Shown: positions 10,032 through 19,148, counted from the stretch's first letter. The stretch: 64,000 nucleotides of DNA from CAVZQN01 sp963837395 (GCA_963837395.1 CAWINI010000002.1:1-64000), one strand, 5' to 3'. The notes: a model not told the origin generated them from the letters alone. Numbers and translations are program-made.

Positions 10032-10496
10032 CTATTGAATCGCGTTTTTTCTCCATCCACTCCAAACTGGAACTCCATTATCATCGCGAAGCTTTAGGTG
10101 TTGATCTCCTTTGGATACTTCAGCTGCAATGATGGCAGGTTTTCCATCAAATTGAACTCTCGATCCCTTAACCTCGATCTTATCTTGTTTATCGATCTTC
10201 GTATCCTGATTTTCAATAAACCACGAAGGCTCAAGATGTACCGAGACAGTTTCCTTATTAGTTTTCAAAGTCAAATGTACGCCGGCACACATCCCTTTCA
10301 TTGGTTCGATTTCGTCTACACTAATGACTTCGCCGTTGAGAGTTTCAACTGTCTTCGGGTCGTACAATCTGTTGTACTGACTGCCACTCCCCCAACCCTG
10401 GTTTCCCTTGCAATTCATTCGTCCTTGAGCACCGGAAATATCCGCAAGAGCGACAAATGCGCATGCAATTACAAATAGAAAAAATATTTTTCTCAT
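10032..10496 (-). CDS. secreted OB-fold-like protein
   Basis: Protein of 154 residues with a signal peptide (MRKIFFLFVIACAFVALADI, cleavage near GAQG). The mature part has a beta-rich OB-type pattern: LNGEVISVDEIEP, GVHLTLKTNKETVSVHLEP, IEVKGSRVQFDGKPAIIAAEV. No catalytic motif is visible. It is the last gene of an apparent ZIP-cytochrome c-OB operon, and CATACAACCTCC gives a ribosome site. Related proteins are often annotated DNA-binding, but a periplasmic location makes a redox or metal role more plausible; this is inference. Confidence 0.6.
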   Translation of the reverse strand: MRKIFFLFVIACAFVALADISGAQGRMNCKGNQGWGSGSQYNRLYDPKTVETLNGEVISVDEIEPMKGMCAGVHLTLKTNKETVSVHLEPSWFIENQDTKIDKQDKIEVKGSRVQFDGKPAIIAAEVSKGDQHLKLRDDNGVPVWSGWRKNAIQ

Positions 10497-10520
10497 ACAA
10501 CCTCCATAAATAATTGTTAA

Positions 10521-10936
10521 CTATTCCATCGGTGACAGGTACGCCAACAAGTCCAGAAGCTGTCGCACTGTCATTGCCTCGCTGTAATCTCCCATCGGTG
10601 AGAGTTTATCTCCCGATCTTTTAGAAATTTCTTTGCTCACCTCGTGCGAAGGCGAGATGATCGAGGTTGCAAGCTTTCCAGGCGATTGATTCCGTATCGG
10701 CCGGTTTAGGTTTGGTCCCTGATTCGCTGAGAATGGTTTGGGCATTTCGGTCTCACCTGCAACTGAATGACATGTATAACACCGAAGATCCATAAATGCC
10801 TTGCGGCCTGCATCTGGATTTCCAACAGGAAGAACAAGCGTTACGAGTTCCTCAGGTTTACTCTGTTGCGCAAGGGTTGCAACAGCAGTCAATGCGGCAA
10901 AACTAGTAACAGCAGTACCAGAAATTTTATTCGCAT
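10521..10936 (-). CDS. c-type cytochrome (single heme), frameshift in signal peptide
   Basis: Small periplasmic cytochrome with one CYTCH heme site and a distal Met candidate near SPMGDYSEAM. The longest frame would start at 10994, but a strong AGGAGG at 10941-10946 followed by ATG at 10936 opens a perfect signal peptide, MRIKFLVLLLLVLP, in another frame. That frame stops at 10889-10891, while the mature frame resumes with ALTAVATLAQQSKPEE. A one-base indel near 10895 therefore separates the signal peptide from the mature protein. It sits downstream of the ZIP transporter, whose last codons it nearly abuts, and upstream of the OB-fold gene. It probably shuttles electrons in the periplasm. Confidence 0.75.
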
Positions 10937-10962
10937 ATTTCCTCCTAGGAATGTTTTTATTC

Positions 10963-11733
10963 TCAGCCCTCCAACAAAAAGTGGATAACAACAATTGTTA
11001 ATATTCCTGCAGTAATACCGGCAGTTTGTTTTAATCCGCTCCTGAGTTCCGTGTAGTGATCCAGAATTGATGATAGGTCGACAGTTGCGATATAAAGAAA
11101 ACTGGAAGCAGAAATTGCGATTATGTATGGAGTAAAAGCTTCAATATTTCCACGCAGCCAAAAAGTCAGCATGGCACCTACAACAGTTGTCAGTGCGGAT
11201 GCAAAGTTCGACCAGTAAGCTTTCATTCTATTCATACCACTTTCGATCAGTATTACGAAATCACCGAGCTCCTGGGGAATTTCATGCACCACAACTGCCA
11301 GAGATGTTATTACTCCAAGCGGCACTGATACTAAGAATGCGGTCGCAATCAAGACCCCATCAACAAAATTATGAAAAGCATCTCCAATCAAAATTAGGAT
11401 TCCTACAGGATGTGTATGATTCTGCTCTAACTGTTCTCTACGATGTTGATGACCCGCTGAATGAGCATGGCCGTGTGGGAGCCTGATAACCTTCTCCAGG
11501 ATAAAAAAGAGGATGAATCCAGCAAGCACGACTTGCAAGGCAATGTGTGAATTGGTCCCTTCAATTGCTTCAGGTAGTAAAGCGAGAAAAGTTGCGCCTA
11601 AAAGGGTGCCGATTGCATAAGCGAGAAGAGGCGTTTTTAATCTTTTGTGGAACTTCGGAAAAGCAAGCAGAATCCCAGCGCCTGTTAAAGCACCAACGCT
11701 TCCGATTAAGCTGAACAACAATGATATACACAA
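10963..11733 (-). CDS. ZIP family metal transporter
   Basis: Integral membrane protein of 256 residues with about eight hydrophobic helices. The ZIP signature metal-binding helices are present: GDAFHNFVDG (helix 4) and VHEIPQELGDF (helix 5). A His-rich cytoplasmic loop (HGHAHSAGHQHRR) lies before them. It imports divalent cations such as Zn2+, Fe2+ or Mn2+. It is the first gene of the operon with cytochrome c and the OB-fold protein, and is transcribed divergently from a USP gene. Both have sigma-54 elements and share a palindromic activator site at 11840-11854. Confidence 0.9.
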   Translation of the reverse strand: MCISLLFSLIGSVGALTGAGILLAFPKFHKRLKTPLLAYAIGTLLGATFLALLPEAIEGTNSHIALQVVLAGFILFFILEKVIRLPHGHAHSAGHQHRREQLEQNHTHPVGILILIGDAFHNFVDGVLIATAFLVSVPLGVITSLAVVVHEIPQELGDFVILIESGMNRMKAYWSNFASALTTVVGAMLTFWLRGNIEAFTPYIIAISASSFLYIATVDLSSILDHYTELRSGLKQTAGITAGILTIVVIHFLLEG

Positions 11734-11760
11734 AAATGCTCACACTATTTCATTAGGGAA

Positions 11761-11777
11761 TGCAAATGCAATGCCAT
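11761..11777 (-). promoter_or_regulatory. sigma-54 promoter (ZIP operon)
   Basis: Minus strand ATGGCATTGCATTTGCA, near-perfect -24/-12 element, 28 bp upstream of the 11733 start. Confidence 0.8.
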
Positions 11778-11839
11778 TCCGGTCGGCTTACGCATTCTTC
11801 TCACTCCCGAACTGCGAGTCTCTTGCTTTGGCAACAATC

Positions 11840-11854
11840 GCGACAAAATGTCAG
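11840..11854. promoter_or_regulatory. palindromic activator site between divergent promoters
   Basis: GCGACAAAATGTCAG matches 10 of 12 specified positions of CTGACA-N3-TGTCAG. It lies between the ZIP (minus) and USP (plus) sigma-54 elements. Confidence 0.6.
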
Positions 11855-11894
11855 ACAATGCATGGGATTTGGAACGTTCACTTGAGGAAAAGCG

Positions 11895-11911
11895 ATGGCA
11901 TCCGCGTTGCA
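11895..11911 (+). promoter_or_regulatory. sigma-54 promoter (USP-glycogen phosphorylase)
   Basis: ATGGCATCCGCGTTGCA, near-perfect -24/-12 element, 27 bp upstream of ATG 11938. Confidence 0.8.
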
Positions 11912-11937
11912 GGAGTTAGGCCTGAGGAGTATTTACG

Positions 11938-12393
11938 ATGAAAGTAATTTTAGCTGTTGATGGATCACCTTGTAGTAATGCCGCAATGGGCGAAGCGATA
12001 TCACGCGAATGGAAAGATGGCACCGAGTTGATGGTTCTTGCTGCTGTCCATACACGAATCCCTGAAATAACCGACCCGCTCTTAGTCATGGCGGCTGCAC
12101 GGGTGGAAATGATGGAACAAGAAAACAAGAGAATGCGAACTTTAGTCGAACGTGTAGCAGCTATGATCCGTGATTCTAAAAAAGGAAAAAATTTGAAAAT
12201 CGAGACCCGGGTTGTGGAAGGTTCTCCTAAGGAAGTAATTCTAGATGAGTCAAACCGGTGGCAAGCAGATCTTATTTTAATGGGCTGCCATGGATACGGT
12301 AATGTAAAAAGGTTTATGCTTGGATCGGTTTCTCAAGCGGTGGCTTTGCATGCTCCTTGTTCGGTTCAAATCGTCCGAACAAAACACGAATAA
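11938..12393 (+). CDS. single-domain universal stress protein
   Basis: USP of 151 residues, beginning MKVILAVDGSPCSNAAMGEA. The ATP-binding loop G-x2-G-x9-G(S/T) is intact (GCHGYGNVKRFMLGS), so nucleotide binding is expected. A long amphipathic helix rich in Met and Arg (residues about 45-75) replaces the usual central region. The ribosome site is GAGGAG. It is followed after about 120 bp by glycogen phosphorylase, so a stress-induced bicistronic unit is likely. Confidence 0.9.
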   Translation: MKVILAVDGSPCSNAAMGEAISREWKDGTELMVLAAVHTRIPEITDPLLVMAAARVEMMEQENKRMRTLVERVAAMIRDSKKGKNLKIETRVVEGSPKEVILDESNRWQADLILMGCHGYGNVKRFMLGSVSQAVALHAPCSVQIVRTKHE

Positions 12394-12515
12394 CATGTGT
12401 GAGGTAGACCCTGAACAAGATATTTTGAGTATTACTGCTGTAGACATCGTCTACGCAAAGTTCAATATCAGGGAAAGACGTTTTACATTCGAAGTTTTCA
12501 CAAAGATAAGAACAG

Positions 12516-14212
12516 ATGAATATGGATCAACGAACGATAGCGTACTTCTCCATGGAAATTGGATTGGAGGATCAAATCTCTACGTACAGTGGAGGACTTG
12601 GAATACTTGCAGGTGATACAATCCGAGCCGCTGCGGATCTCAAAGTTCCAATCTTAGCAATATCGCTTTTGCATCGTAGTGGATATTTTTATCAACGAAT
12701 CGATAAATCCGGAAATCAAATCGAAGAGCCGGTTCATTGGGCAGTTAACGATTTTCTGGAAGAATTGCCATACCGTTGCACAGTGACCCTTGAACAACGT
12801 GAAGTACAGCTTCGCTGCTGGAAATATGAAGTGAAAGGAGTTACAGGTTATGTTGTACCGGTGTATTTTCTGGATTCCGATCTCTCGGAAAATACAGAAT
12901 GGGATCGTAAGCTTACCGGTTCATTATATGGTGGTGATAGTCGTTACAGGCTTTGTCAGGAAATCATTCTTGGAATTGGTGGAATCAGGATGCTTCGTGC
13001 GATGGGTTACAACTCCCTGCACCGTTATCACATGAATGAAGGGCATGCCAGCTTGCTCGGTGTGGAACTACTGGAGGAAGAAGCCCAAAAATCAGGAAGG
13101 AAAATTCCAAACTCAGACGACATCAAAAAAGTCCGAGAACAATGTATTTTTACAACACATACTCCTGTTGAAGCAGGATTTGATAAGTTTGACCTTGATT
13201 TAGTTGAGCCCATTTTGAATAAACCATGGATGATATCTCTGAAAGATGTTTTTTGCTGCGAAGATCAGCTCAACATGACCTACCTGGGTTTGAATCTAAG
13301 TCACTATGTGAATGGAGTTGCACAAAAACATGGTGAAACAGCAAGGAAAATGTTATGCAGATATGATTTGGAGGCCATTACAAATGGAGTTCATGCTGCT
13401 ACATGGGTTGCTCCTGCGTTTCAGAATCTTTTTGATGAGTGCATACCAGGTTGGCGTAAGGATAATTTTGGTCTGCGCCATGCTCTAAGTATTCCAAAAA
13501 ATAAGATATGGGAAGCCCATATTAAATCGAAAAAAGATCTAATCCACTTCGCAAATGATGAAAGTAATGCTGGAATGGATATTGATTTTCTTACAATTGG
13601 TTTTGCCAGACGTTTCACTGCATATAAACGTCCGGACTTCTTTTCTCCGACATCAACCAGCTAATATCAATCGTTCAAAAATGCGGGCCGATTCAACTGA
13701 TTTATGCCGGGAAAGCACATCCGCATGATGAACAAGGGAAAAAAATAATTCAGAATATTTTGCAGATTTCTAAAATATTGAAGGATCATCTCCGACTTGT
13801 CTTTCTTCCCAACTATGATATGGGGCTTGCCTTGCTCATAACATCAGGTGTAGATCTGTGGCTGAATACACCGAAGCCCCCGAATGAAGCGTCAGGAACA
13901 AGTGGGATGAAAGCTGCAATGAATGGAGTCCCGAGTCTTAGCATCCTGGATGGTTGGTGGCTTGAAGGCCATATTGAAGGTGTTACCGGCTGGTCGATTG
14001 GTCAAAATAGTAGAAGGACGGCCGAAATCCCGAACAATACAGCGGATGACGCTACGTTGCTTTATGAAAAACTTTCTCAAATTATGCCAATTTATTATAA
14101 GGATCAAACTCGCTATATTGATGTAATGCAGCATGCAATTGCTCTGAATGGTTCCTTTTTCAATACTCACAGAATGATGCAGCAATATGTTCTAAATGCT
14201 TATTTCATTTAG
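12516..14212 (+). CDS. glgP: alpha-glucan (glycogen) phosphorylase, short form, frameshifted
   Basis: Releases glucose-1-phosphate from glycogen or maltodextrin using pyridoxal phosphate. It starts MNMDQRTIAYFSMEIGLEDQ, with STYSGGLGILAGDTI and MNEGHASLLGVELLEEE typical of the short (about 550-aa) bacterial/archaeal type. The PLP-lysine region EASGTSGMKAAMNGV is present near the C-terminus. The frame breaks near 13640: adding one T restores FTAYKRPDFLFSDINQLI. The corrected length is about 565 residues. It lies downstream of USP under the same sigma-54 promoter, which suggests mobilisation of stored glycogen under the stress that induces this regulon. Confidence 0.85.
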
Positions 14213-14249
14213 TTATATTGATCGCAAGCTTTAAAGACGCACTTCGTTA

Positions 14250-14526
14250 TTAAATCTCAAACCTGATTCCATTTAATTTTGCAATTTTCGCTGTCCAAAC
14301 ATACGGCCCTTTTTGTAATTGCTTCCATCGAAAACTTCCTGCAAAATCATGAGTGAATTGTTCATGAATGTCTTTAAGGTCACTTATTATCAAGAAGAAC
14401 AAAAACTGAGCCAGGATGAATGGATTCAAAAGCCTGAAATACCCGAATATTTCGCTCAGCCGCTGGCAGCTTTCTTAAATCAAGTTTGTGCTTCTTTTGG
14501 ATAGTCGCACTTTTCTGTTCTAGCAT
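14250..14526 (-). pseudogene. DUF2249 protein, frameshifted
   Basis: ATG at 14524-14526 after GGAGGT opens a frame (LDLRKLPAAERNIRVFQAFE...) that hits a stop after LLDNK. The other frame carries DLKDIHEQFTHDFAGSFRWK and ends at 14250. Removing one A in GATAATAAGTGACC joins them into a 90-residue DUF2249 protein, close in sequence to the intact gene at 62213. DUF2249 proteins are small and often found near hemerythrin or redox genes; the function is not established. A near-perfect sigma-54 element lies 53 bp upstream, so the gene was, or is, part of the same regulon. Confidence 0.8.
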
Positions 14527-14578
14527 TGTAAACCTCCGTGCCGCTATCTCTGAATTTTCCAGAGATAACTACAGTAGT

Positions 14579-14594
14579 GCAATTGAGTTGCCAT
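14579..14594 (-). promoter_or_regulatory. sigma-54 promoter (DUF2249)
   Basis: Minus strand ATGGCAACTCAATTGCA, GG-N10-GC spacing. Confidence 0.75.
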
Positions 14595-14633
14595 AACCCT
14601 CTGTCGGAAAATTACCGGTTCCTTATTTAATGA

Positions 14634-14666
14634 TTGAAAAAATGTCAATTACCCGACAAAAAGGCA
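14634..14666. promoter_or_regulatory. tandem activator sites upstream of DUF2249
   Basis: TTGAAAAAATGTCAA (14634-14648) and CCGACAAAAAGGCAG (14652-14666), 18 bp apart, both variants of CTGACA-N3-TGTCAG. Confidence 0.55.
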
Positions 14667-14674
14667 GTTGTGCG

Positions 14675-14815
14675 TCAATAACGGAATAATGCAAACACTG
14701 CCGGCCTGGATGCGTCTTTTTCAATCACAATGACATTGCCTATGTTTCGAATTGTATAGATCGCAGCAAGATTCGAAATCTCTTCATCTCCTGGCTCTGC
14801 CGAATCATGACTGAT
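14675..14815 (-). pseudogene. remnant of baeRF-family gene (C-terminus only)
   Basis: Minus-strand translation ends ...VFALFRY* and contains SHDSAEPGDEEISNLAA. This is nearly the same as the C-terminus of the baeRF gene at 25110-26262 (SHDLPEPGDEEILNLAG, AAFAVFRY). The frame is blocked by stops just upstream, so only the last 45-50 codons remain. It is a decayed duplicate beside the sigma-factor pseudogene. Confidence 0.75.
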
Positions 14816-14864
14816 TAATTCTGTATTTACTTTATGTCAGTATGGCAGAGTATTCGGCACTGCT

Positions 14865-15700
14865 TCAATAATAGTAGTGAACCGCATTTTCTTTTTTTAT
14901 GATTGGACGTAACTTCGCAATTGATTCATTTTGTATCTGGCGAATTCTTTCCGAGTGAGTCCAAAAATGTCTCCATTTCACGCAAAGTCAGTCGATTGTC
15001 ATCGCCAATTCCGAATCTCATTTGTAAAACCGTTGCTTCCATATCAGTTAAATGACTCATTAAAGTTTTCACATATTGATTTCTTTCTTTTGCAATAACC
15101 AGTGTCGGGTGAAGGCATCAGTTTTTGCGGGATATTTTCACCAAGTACTGGTCCTTCTTCTTCATCTAACCTTGAATCAAGCGAAAGGATTTTTTCTGAA
15201 AGCCGCAATGCATGGTCTAATGCTTCTACAGAAATCCCAATTTTTCGTGACGTCATTTCTCGATTCACTTGGTTAATTTCGCTGTTTTCACTTTTTGTTA
15301 AATTTCTGAGTTTGCATAAAACCGCTGTAATCTTAGATCCTAACGGGATCATTCTGCCATGATGCGTTAAGTAACAATGGATCGCCTGTCTAATCCACCA
15401 CACTGCATAAGTGAGAAAGCGAACATTCCTATCTGGATCGAATCTGCGTGCAGCTTGAATTAAACCAATATTGCCTTCATTAATCAGATCCAGGACGGGT
15501 ATATCCGGCCGCTGAAATTTCTGGGCAAGTTTAACCACAAATCGGAATTTGCATCACAAGTAATGGAACTCTGCTACCTTTCGCGATCGTTGAGCGAGTT
15601 CTAACTCTCCGTCTCGAGTCAATAGCGGTATTGCTATGACTTCTTTTAGATAAAGACGATACGCGTCTATTTCAATATTCCTTCGATTTGAATTGATCAT
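14865..15700 (-). pseudogene. RpoD/RpoS-like sigma-70 factor, multiply frameshifted
   Basis: Pieces of a compact (about 280-aa) group 1/2 sigma factor lie in order in different frames. Region 1.2 starts at ATG 15698-15700 (DAYRLYLKEVIAIPLLTRDG). Region 2 has RFVVKLAQKFQ, DLINEGNIGLIQAARRFDP and TYAVWWIRQAI. Region 3 follows, then region 4 in shifted frames (MEATVLQMRFGIGDDNRLT; then RQIQNESIAKLRPII) to TGA at 14865-14867. At least four frame changes and an in-frame TGA are needed, far more than in neighbouring genes, so this is likely a true pseudogene. It retains a sigma-54-type promoter. Confidence 0.8.
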
Positions 15701-15755
15701 TTTCTTTTCCAAGTATTTTCTTAACGTCTATTCATGCCTCACGGTTATTCTTGAA

Positions 15756-15772
15756 GGCAATACTTATGCCGG
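15756..15772 (-). promoter_or_regulatory. sigma-54 promoter (sigma-70 pseudogene)
   Basis: Minus strand CCGGCATAAGTATTGCC, GG-N10-GC spacing, about 56 bp upstream of the 15700 start. Confidence 0.65.
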
Positions 15773-15821
15773 GATTATTACTGAGACCTGAGTCCAATTC
15801 TGATGAAAAACTGACACAGAA

Positions 15822-15836
15822 GAGACAAACTGTCAG
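15822..15836. promoter_or_regulatory. activator site upstream of sigma-70 pseudogene
   Basis: GAGACAAACTGTCAG: one perfect half site and one with two mismatches to CTGACA-N3-TGTCAG. A further CTGACA lies at 15811. Confidence 0.45.
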
Positions 15837-15862
15837 TTGAATGGTTTGCCGATAAGTTTCTG

Positions 15863-17098
15863 ATGATTAAGATTAGGGTAATGAGGCAATTTTTCTCAGC
15901 TTTATTCTTAATTGCTCTTTTAGTGACTGACGCTTCCGCAATCACCTGGGGGAAACTAATTGAATTTGGAACGGGTGTGTATGTTCAATCGATGCGTCGG
16001 ACAACGGATGGCGGAGTCATTCTCGATGTTAGTCAAAGCCATGTTGCAAAGCTTAATAGCAACGGAGATTTGGCCTGGCAAAAAACCGGGATCGTTCATG
16101 CTGTTGAAACTCTAGACGGAGGAATTGCGGCGATTGGTGTAAACAATGGAAAATGGTTTCTCACGAAGTTTAATAAGACAGGAACCATCGTCTGGCAGAA
16201 AACATACAACTTCGAAACTACTGGGCCGGTCGTTTTCATGCGGCTGCGTGCAGTAGGATCCGCGGGATACATTCTTGCGGGAAGCGAATTCAATCGAACC
16301 GGACCACGTAAGTGTGTTTTGCTTCGGACCGGCTCGCAAGGAAATCCATTATGGCTGAAAAAATATCCAGGCTTCAATCTGCGGGATATGGAAATTGCGG
16401 GCAACAAAACTTTCATCATGGTTGGTAGGCCAAACATAACAGTTCTCAGAATTTCGCCATCAGGCCAACTTCTTTTTAAAGGGGCTTTTGGATTTGGAAG
16501 TGAAGAACCGGCGGGCATTCAACCAACGTTAGATGGAAATTTTGTCGTTGCTTCCAATCGCCGCGCGAATCCGATTCAATCCTTCATAACAAAATTTTCA
16601 GCCAGCGGAAGAATTTTGTGGCGCGAATCATTGAGCGGACAACCCCAAATTAATTTGACGAGCATTCGTTCTACGAAGGAAGGTTATTTGGTTGCCGGCA
16701 CCAGGCGTGCACCGAATGAACCGAATCAAGACATGTTTATCATACAGTTAAATAAGAACGGCATCTTTCAATTCGCCGATTATTTCGGTGGAACAGCATC
16801 CGAATTCGGATTTGCAATCGCGACCTCGGATAACCATTTTGCAATTGCAGGAAGTACCATTTCTCCGGATTCTGGAGACGAAGCAGGATTTGTTATGAAA
16901 TTTCCACGAAATGAAAACGGAGGAAATTCTTGCAGTTTTTTCAAACCTCACGAACAACCATTTATAAGCTTCTTTGTACAACCTGTGCCACCGATTATTC
17001 CAAAGACTCAGATAATTGAGACTCCCCCGCTAACTGGTGAAGATTCAATGATCGCAATTTCGGATGGGAATCTGCAGTTTCAAAATTTGTGTGACTAA
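15863..17098 (+). CDS. secreted beta-propeller repeat protein
   Basis: Protein of 411 residues with an N-terminal signal peptide (MRQFFSALFLIALLVTDASA after a short basic lead). The mature part is made of repeats of about 45 residues of the kind DGG..VAG...-LxKLxxxGxxxWQKT (for example AKLNSNGDLAWQKT, TKFNKTGTIVWQKT, TKFSASGRILWRE, IQLNKNGIFQFAD). These are typical of delta-60/PQQ-like propellers. No catalytic residues are evident. It stands alone and convergent to nothing obvious; an extracellular or periplasmic binding role is only a guess. Confidence 0.7.
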   Translation: MIKIRVMRQFFSALFLIALLVTDASAITWGKLIEFGTGVYVQSMRRTTDGGVILDVSQSHVAKLNSNGDLAWQKTGIVHAVETLDGGIAAIGVNNGKWFLTKFNKTGTIVWQKTYNFETTGPVVFMRLRAVGSAGYILAGSEFNRTGPRKCVLLRTGSQGNPLWLKKYPGFNLRDMEIAGNKTFIMVGRPNITVLRISPSGQLLFKGAFGFGSEEPAGIQPTLDGNFVVASNRRANPIQSFITKFSASGRILWRESLSGQPQINLTSIRSTKEGYLVAGTRRAPNEPNQDMFIIQLNKNGIFQFADYFGGTASEFGFAIATSDNHFAIAGSTISPDSGDEAGFVMKFPRNENGGNSCSFFKPHEQPFISFFVQPVPPIIPKTQIIETPPLTGEDSMIAISDGNLQFQNLCD

Positions 17099-17137
17099 AA
17101 TCCAACAAAGGCATAGTTTTTGCACCATTTAAATAGT

Positions 17138-17223
17138 ACGGCAGGCCAGGAAGTGGTATTGCGAAGGAGCGGTTCCACTGCTGAAAGCCAACAGCCGGAA
17201 GGTGCTGCATCCTGGCTTGCCGT
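17138..17223. repeat. 86-bp palindromic element (REP-like)
   Basis: ACGGCAGGCCAGGA at 17138-17151 pairs with TCCTGGCTTGCCGT at 17210-17223, and the interior also folds (CACTGCTG with CAGCCGG region). It could form one long hairpin. It may also terminate the propeller gene. Confidence 0.6.
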
Positions 17224-17306
17224 GATTCTCTCTTCATCAGACTACAAAAATCCTGGAAAGCATCCTAATGTTAATATGCATAAAGACTCGCGAGATAAGT
17301 AAATAA

Positions 17307-17780
17307 ATGGGAAAGCGTGCAGCAGGGATACTCCTGTATCGCGGAAAGGGATCATCACTAGAAGTTTTATTAATTCATCCAGGCGGTCCATATTGGGCTA
17401 ATAAAGATGATCAAGCGTGGTCTATTCCAAAAGGGGAATTCCTGGATAATGAGGATCCTTTAACTGCTGCCCAAAGAGAATTTCAGGAAGAAACTGGTTT
17501 TTCACTTCAAGGGCCATTCATTTCAATCGGTTCAATTAGACAATCCAGTGGAAAAGTTGTGCAGGCATGGGCAGTTGAAGGAAATTTGGATGCTTCTGCG
17601 ATTCAAAGCAATAGCTTTCGTTTGGAATGGCCTCCGCGTTCAGGGAAGTATCAGGACTTTCCTGAAGCGGATCGTGGTGACTGGTTCTCACTGACTCAAG
17701 CACGAAAAAAAATTTTGAAAGTGCAATTACCGTTTCTGGCAAATTTGGAACGTCTTCTGCTGAAAAGTTCTTTTCACTAA
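17307..17780 (+). CDS. Nudix hydrolase
   Basis: Protein of 157 residues. The Nudix box G-x5-E-x7-REUXEEXGU is complete as GEFLDNEDPLTAAQREFQEETGF (residues about 46-68, given in part: QREFQEETGF). The start MGKRAAGILLYRGKG and the WANKDDQAWSIPKGEF segment match the (di)nucleoside polyphosphate hydrolase-like subgroup. It hydrolyses a nucleoside diphosphate linked to another moiety with Mg2+; the substrate cannot be told. It is convergent with the GGDEF gene, with about 20 bp between stops. Confidence 0.85.
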   Translation: MGKRAAGILLYRGKGSSLEVLLIHPGGPYWANKDDQAWSIPKGEFLDNEDPLTAAQREFQEETGFSLQGPFISIGSIRQSSGKVVQAWAVEGNLDASAIQSNSFRLEWPPRSGKYQDFPEADRGDWFSLTQARKKILKVQLPFLANLERLLLKSSFH

Positions 17781-17801
17781 AGAGGGCGAAGAATTTGTAA
17801 T

Positions 17802-18641
17802 TCACGCATTCATATGTTTGATCATATTTTTTCCAGCGCTTTTTGCCGAATACATGATTCGATCAGCCGCCTTAATCATTTCATCTGGTGAACAACTTGG
17901 AATGTCATAAGTAACAGCACCGATAGAAAAAGTAATTGGCAGCTTTTGACCTTGGGTTACTTCGTTCAGTGAGCTCTGGAGATGTGTCAAGGAAGACATT
18001 GCTTGAGAGCCATTTGTTTCAGGAAGGTAAAGTAAAAATTCGTCGCCTCCCATACGAGCGACAAGATCGCTTGCTCGGATGTTTTGCCGGAGTCTAGCCG
18101 CAATTTTTTGCAAAGCCTCATCTCCTACTGCGTGTCCATAACGGTCATTTAGAGTCTTAAAATTATCGAGATCAATATATGCAATCGTAAGCGGGCGATT
18201 GTATCTTTTGGCTCGTTCAATTTCAGTAGACATTCTTTCGAGAAAAGTTCGTCGATTCGGTAGCCCTGTAAGAAAATCAGTGTGGGCTGAATTTTTCTCG
18301 CGCTCAAATGCGTTATGCAAAAAAGAAATCAATAATGACACAGCCGTGAAAAAAATTATCCTGAGCAGAGTATCTAAATAGAAGATTGCTAGAGAATTTT
18401 CTTCAGTCTTTAAATCAACCATTCCCCATGCTAATGAACTTGCAAAGGAAACAATAATTCCTACCCCACCTCCTATGAACCATGACGCAATAAAAATGGG
18501 AATCGAATAAAAAACATAGAATGAAATATCTGCTTTTGTTTGATAATCACAAAAAGCAATGGATGCTACGAGTACTAGAGCAAAAAACAGCAATAGGATT
18601 TTGGACAGTCTTCCAATTTGGTCATCCAGGCGCGATAGCAT
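17802..18641 (-). CDS. membrane-anchored diguanylate cyclase
   Basis: Protein of 279 residues. The N-terminus has about three to four membrane helices (residues 10-110), followed by a short coiled stretch and a GGDEF domain. The active site RMGGDEFLLYLPE is intact, preceded by DLDNFKTLNDRYGH (metal and substrate binding). No RxxD inhibitory site is obvious. It makes cyclic di-GMP at the membrane in response to an unknown signal. No sigma-54 element was found. Confidence 0.9.
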   Translation of the reverse strand: MLSRLDDQIGRLSKILLLFFALVLVASIAFCDYQTKADISFYVFYSIPIFIASWFIGGGVGIIVSFASSLAWGMVDLKTEENSLAIFYLDTLLRIIFFTAVSLLISFLHNAFEREKNSAHTDFLTGLPNRRTFLERMSTEIERAKRYNRPLTIAYIDLDNFKTLNDRYGHAVGDEALQKIAARLRQNIRASDLVARMGGDEFLLYLPETNGSQAMSSLTHLQSSLNEVTQGQKLPITFSIGAVTYDIPSCSPDEMIKAADRIMYSAKSAGKNMIKHMNA

Positions 18642-18680
18642 ATGAGATTTCCTTGTTCGGATTAGAGCAGAAACAGACCT

Positions 18681-19079
18681 TCAATCCGATACAAACGCCT
18701 CCATCTCTCCAAGTACATCTCGTAATGAAATCATGCCTAAGAAGTTGTTGTCTTCAATAACAGGAAGATGACGACAATGACTTTGTCCCATCTTCGACAG
18801 GCAATCCATAATGGTTTCTTGTGGTGATATGACAGTCAGGACATTAGTCATAATTTTTTCTACTGGTACATCACGTGGATCCAATCGTGGACCTATCACC
18901 TTGTTTAACATGTCACGCTCTGAAACAACGCCCAGGAGGGAGTTATCTTTCATTACTGGAACTGCTCCAAGATTTTTGAATTTCATGAATTGAGCTGCTG
19001 ATAACACGCTCTGACTGGGCAAAACACTGCAAATTTCTTTATGAGACCGTTCATCTAAAATTTCTTTCACTGTCTTCAT
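18681..19079 (-). CDS. CBS-domain pair protein
   Basis: Stand-alone CBS pair of 132 residues: CBS1 about 1-65 (SVLSAAQFMKFKNLGAVPV, SERDMLNKVI), CBS2 about 75-130 (IMTNVLTVISPQETIMDCL, HLPVIEDNNFLGMISLRDVL). Such modules bind adenosyl ligands (AMP, ATP, SAM) and act as energy sensors. A perfect-looking sigma-54 promoter and two palindromic activator sites lie upstream, making this one of the best examples of the shared regulation. Confidence 0.9.
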   Translation of the reverse strand: MKTVKEILDERSHKEICSVLPSQSVLSAAQFMKFKNLGAVPVMKDNSLLGVVSERDMLNKVIGPRLDPRDVPVEKIMTNVLTVISPQETIMDCLSKMGQSHCRHLPVIEDNNFLGMISLRDVLGEMEAFVSD

Positions 19080-19103
19080 AAATCACTCCTTACCAGGCAA
19101 AAA

Positions 19104-19120
19104 TGCAGAATACGTGCCAC
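19104..19120 (-). promoter_or_regulatory. sigma-54 promoter (CBS gene)
   Basis: Minus strand GTGGCACGTATTCTGCA; the -24 half is the exact consensus TGGCACG. It lies 25 bp upstream of the start. Confidence 0.8.
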
Positions 19121-19148
19121 GATTTTCTGGGTATTGGGAGGATTTTTT

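Noticed and set aside
10937..10994. Start of cytochrome c at 10994
   Set aside because: No ribosome site or signal peptide; AGGAGG-ATG at 10936 is much better although in another frame.
14319..14504. Plus-strand small ORF over the DUF2249 pseudogene
   Set aside because: It is the shadow of the minus-strand DUF2249 frames, which have a family match and promoter.
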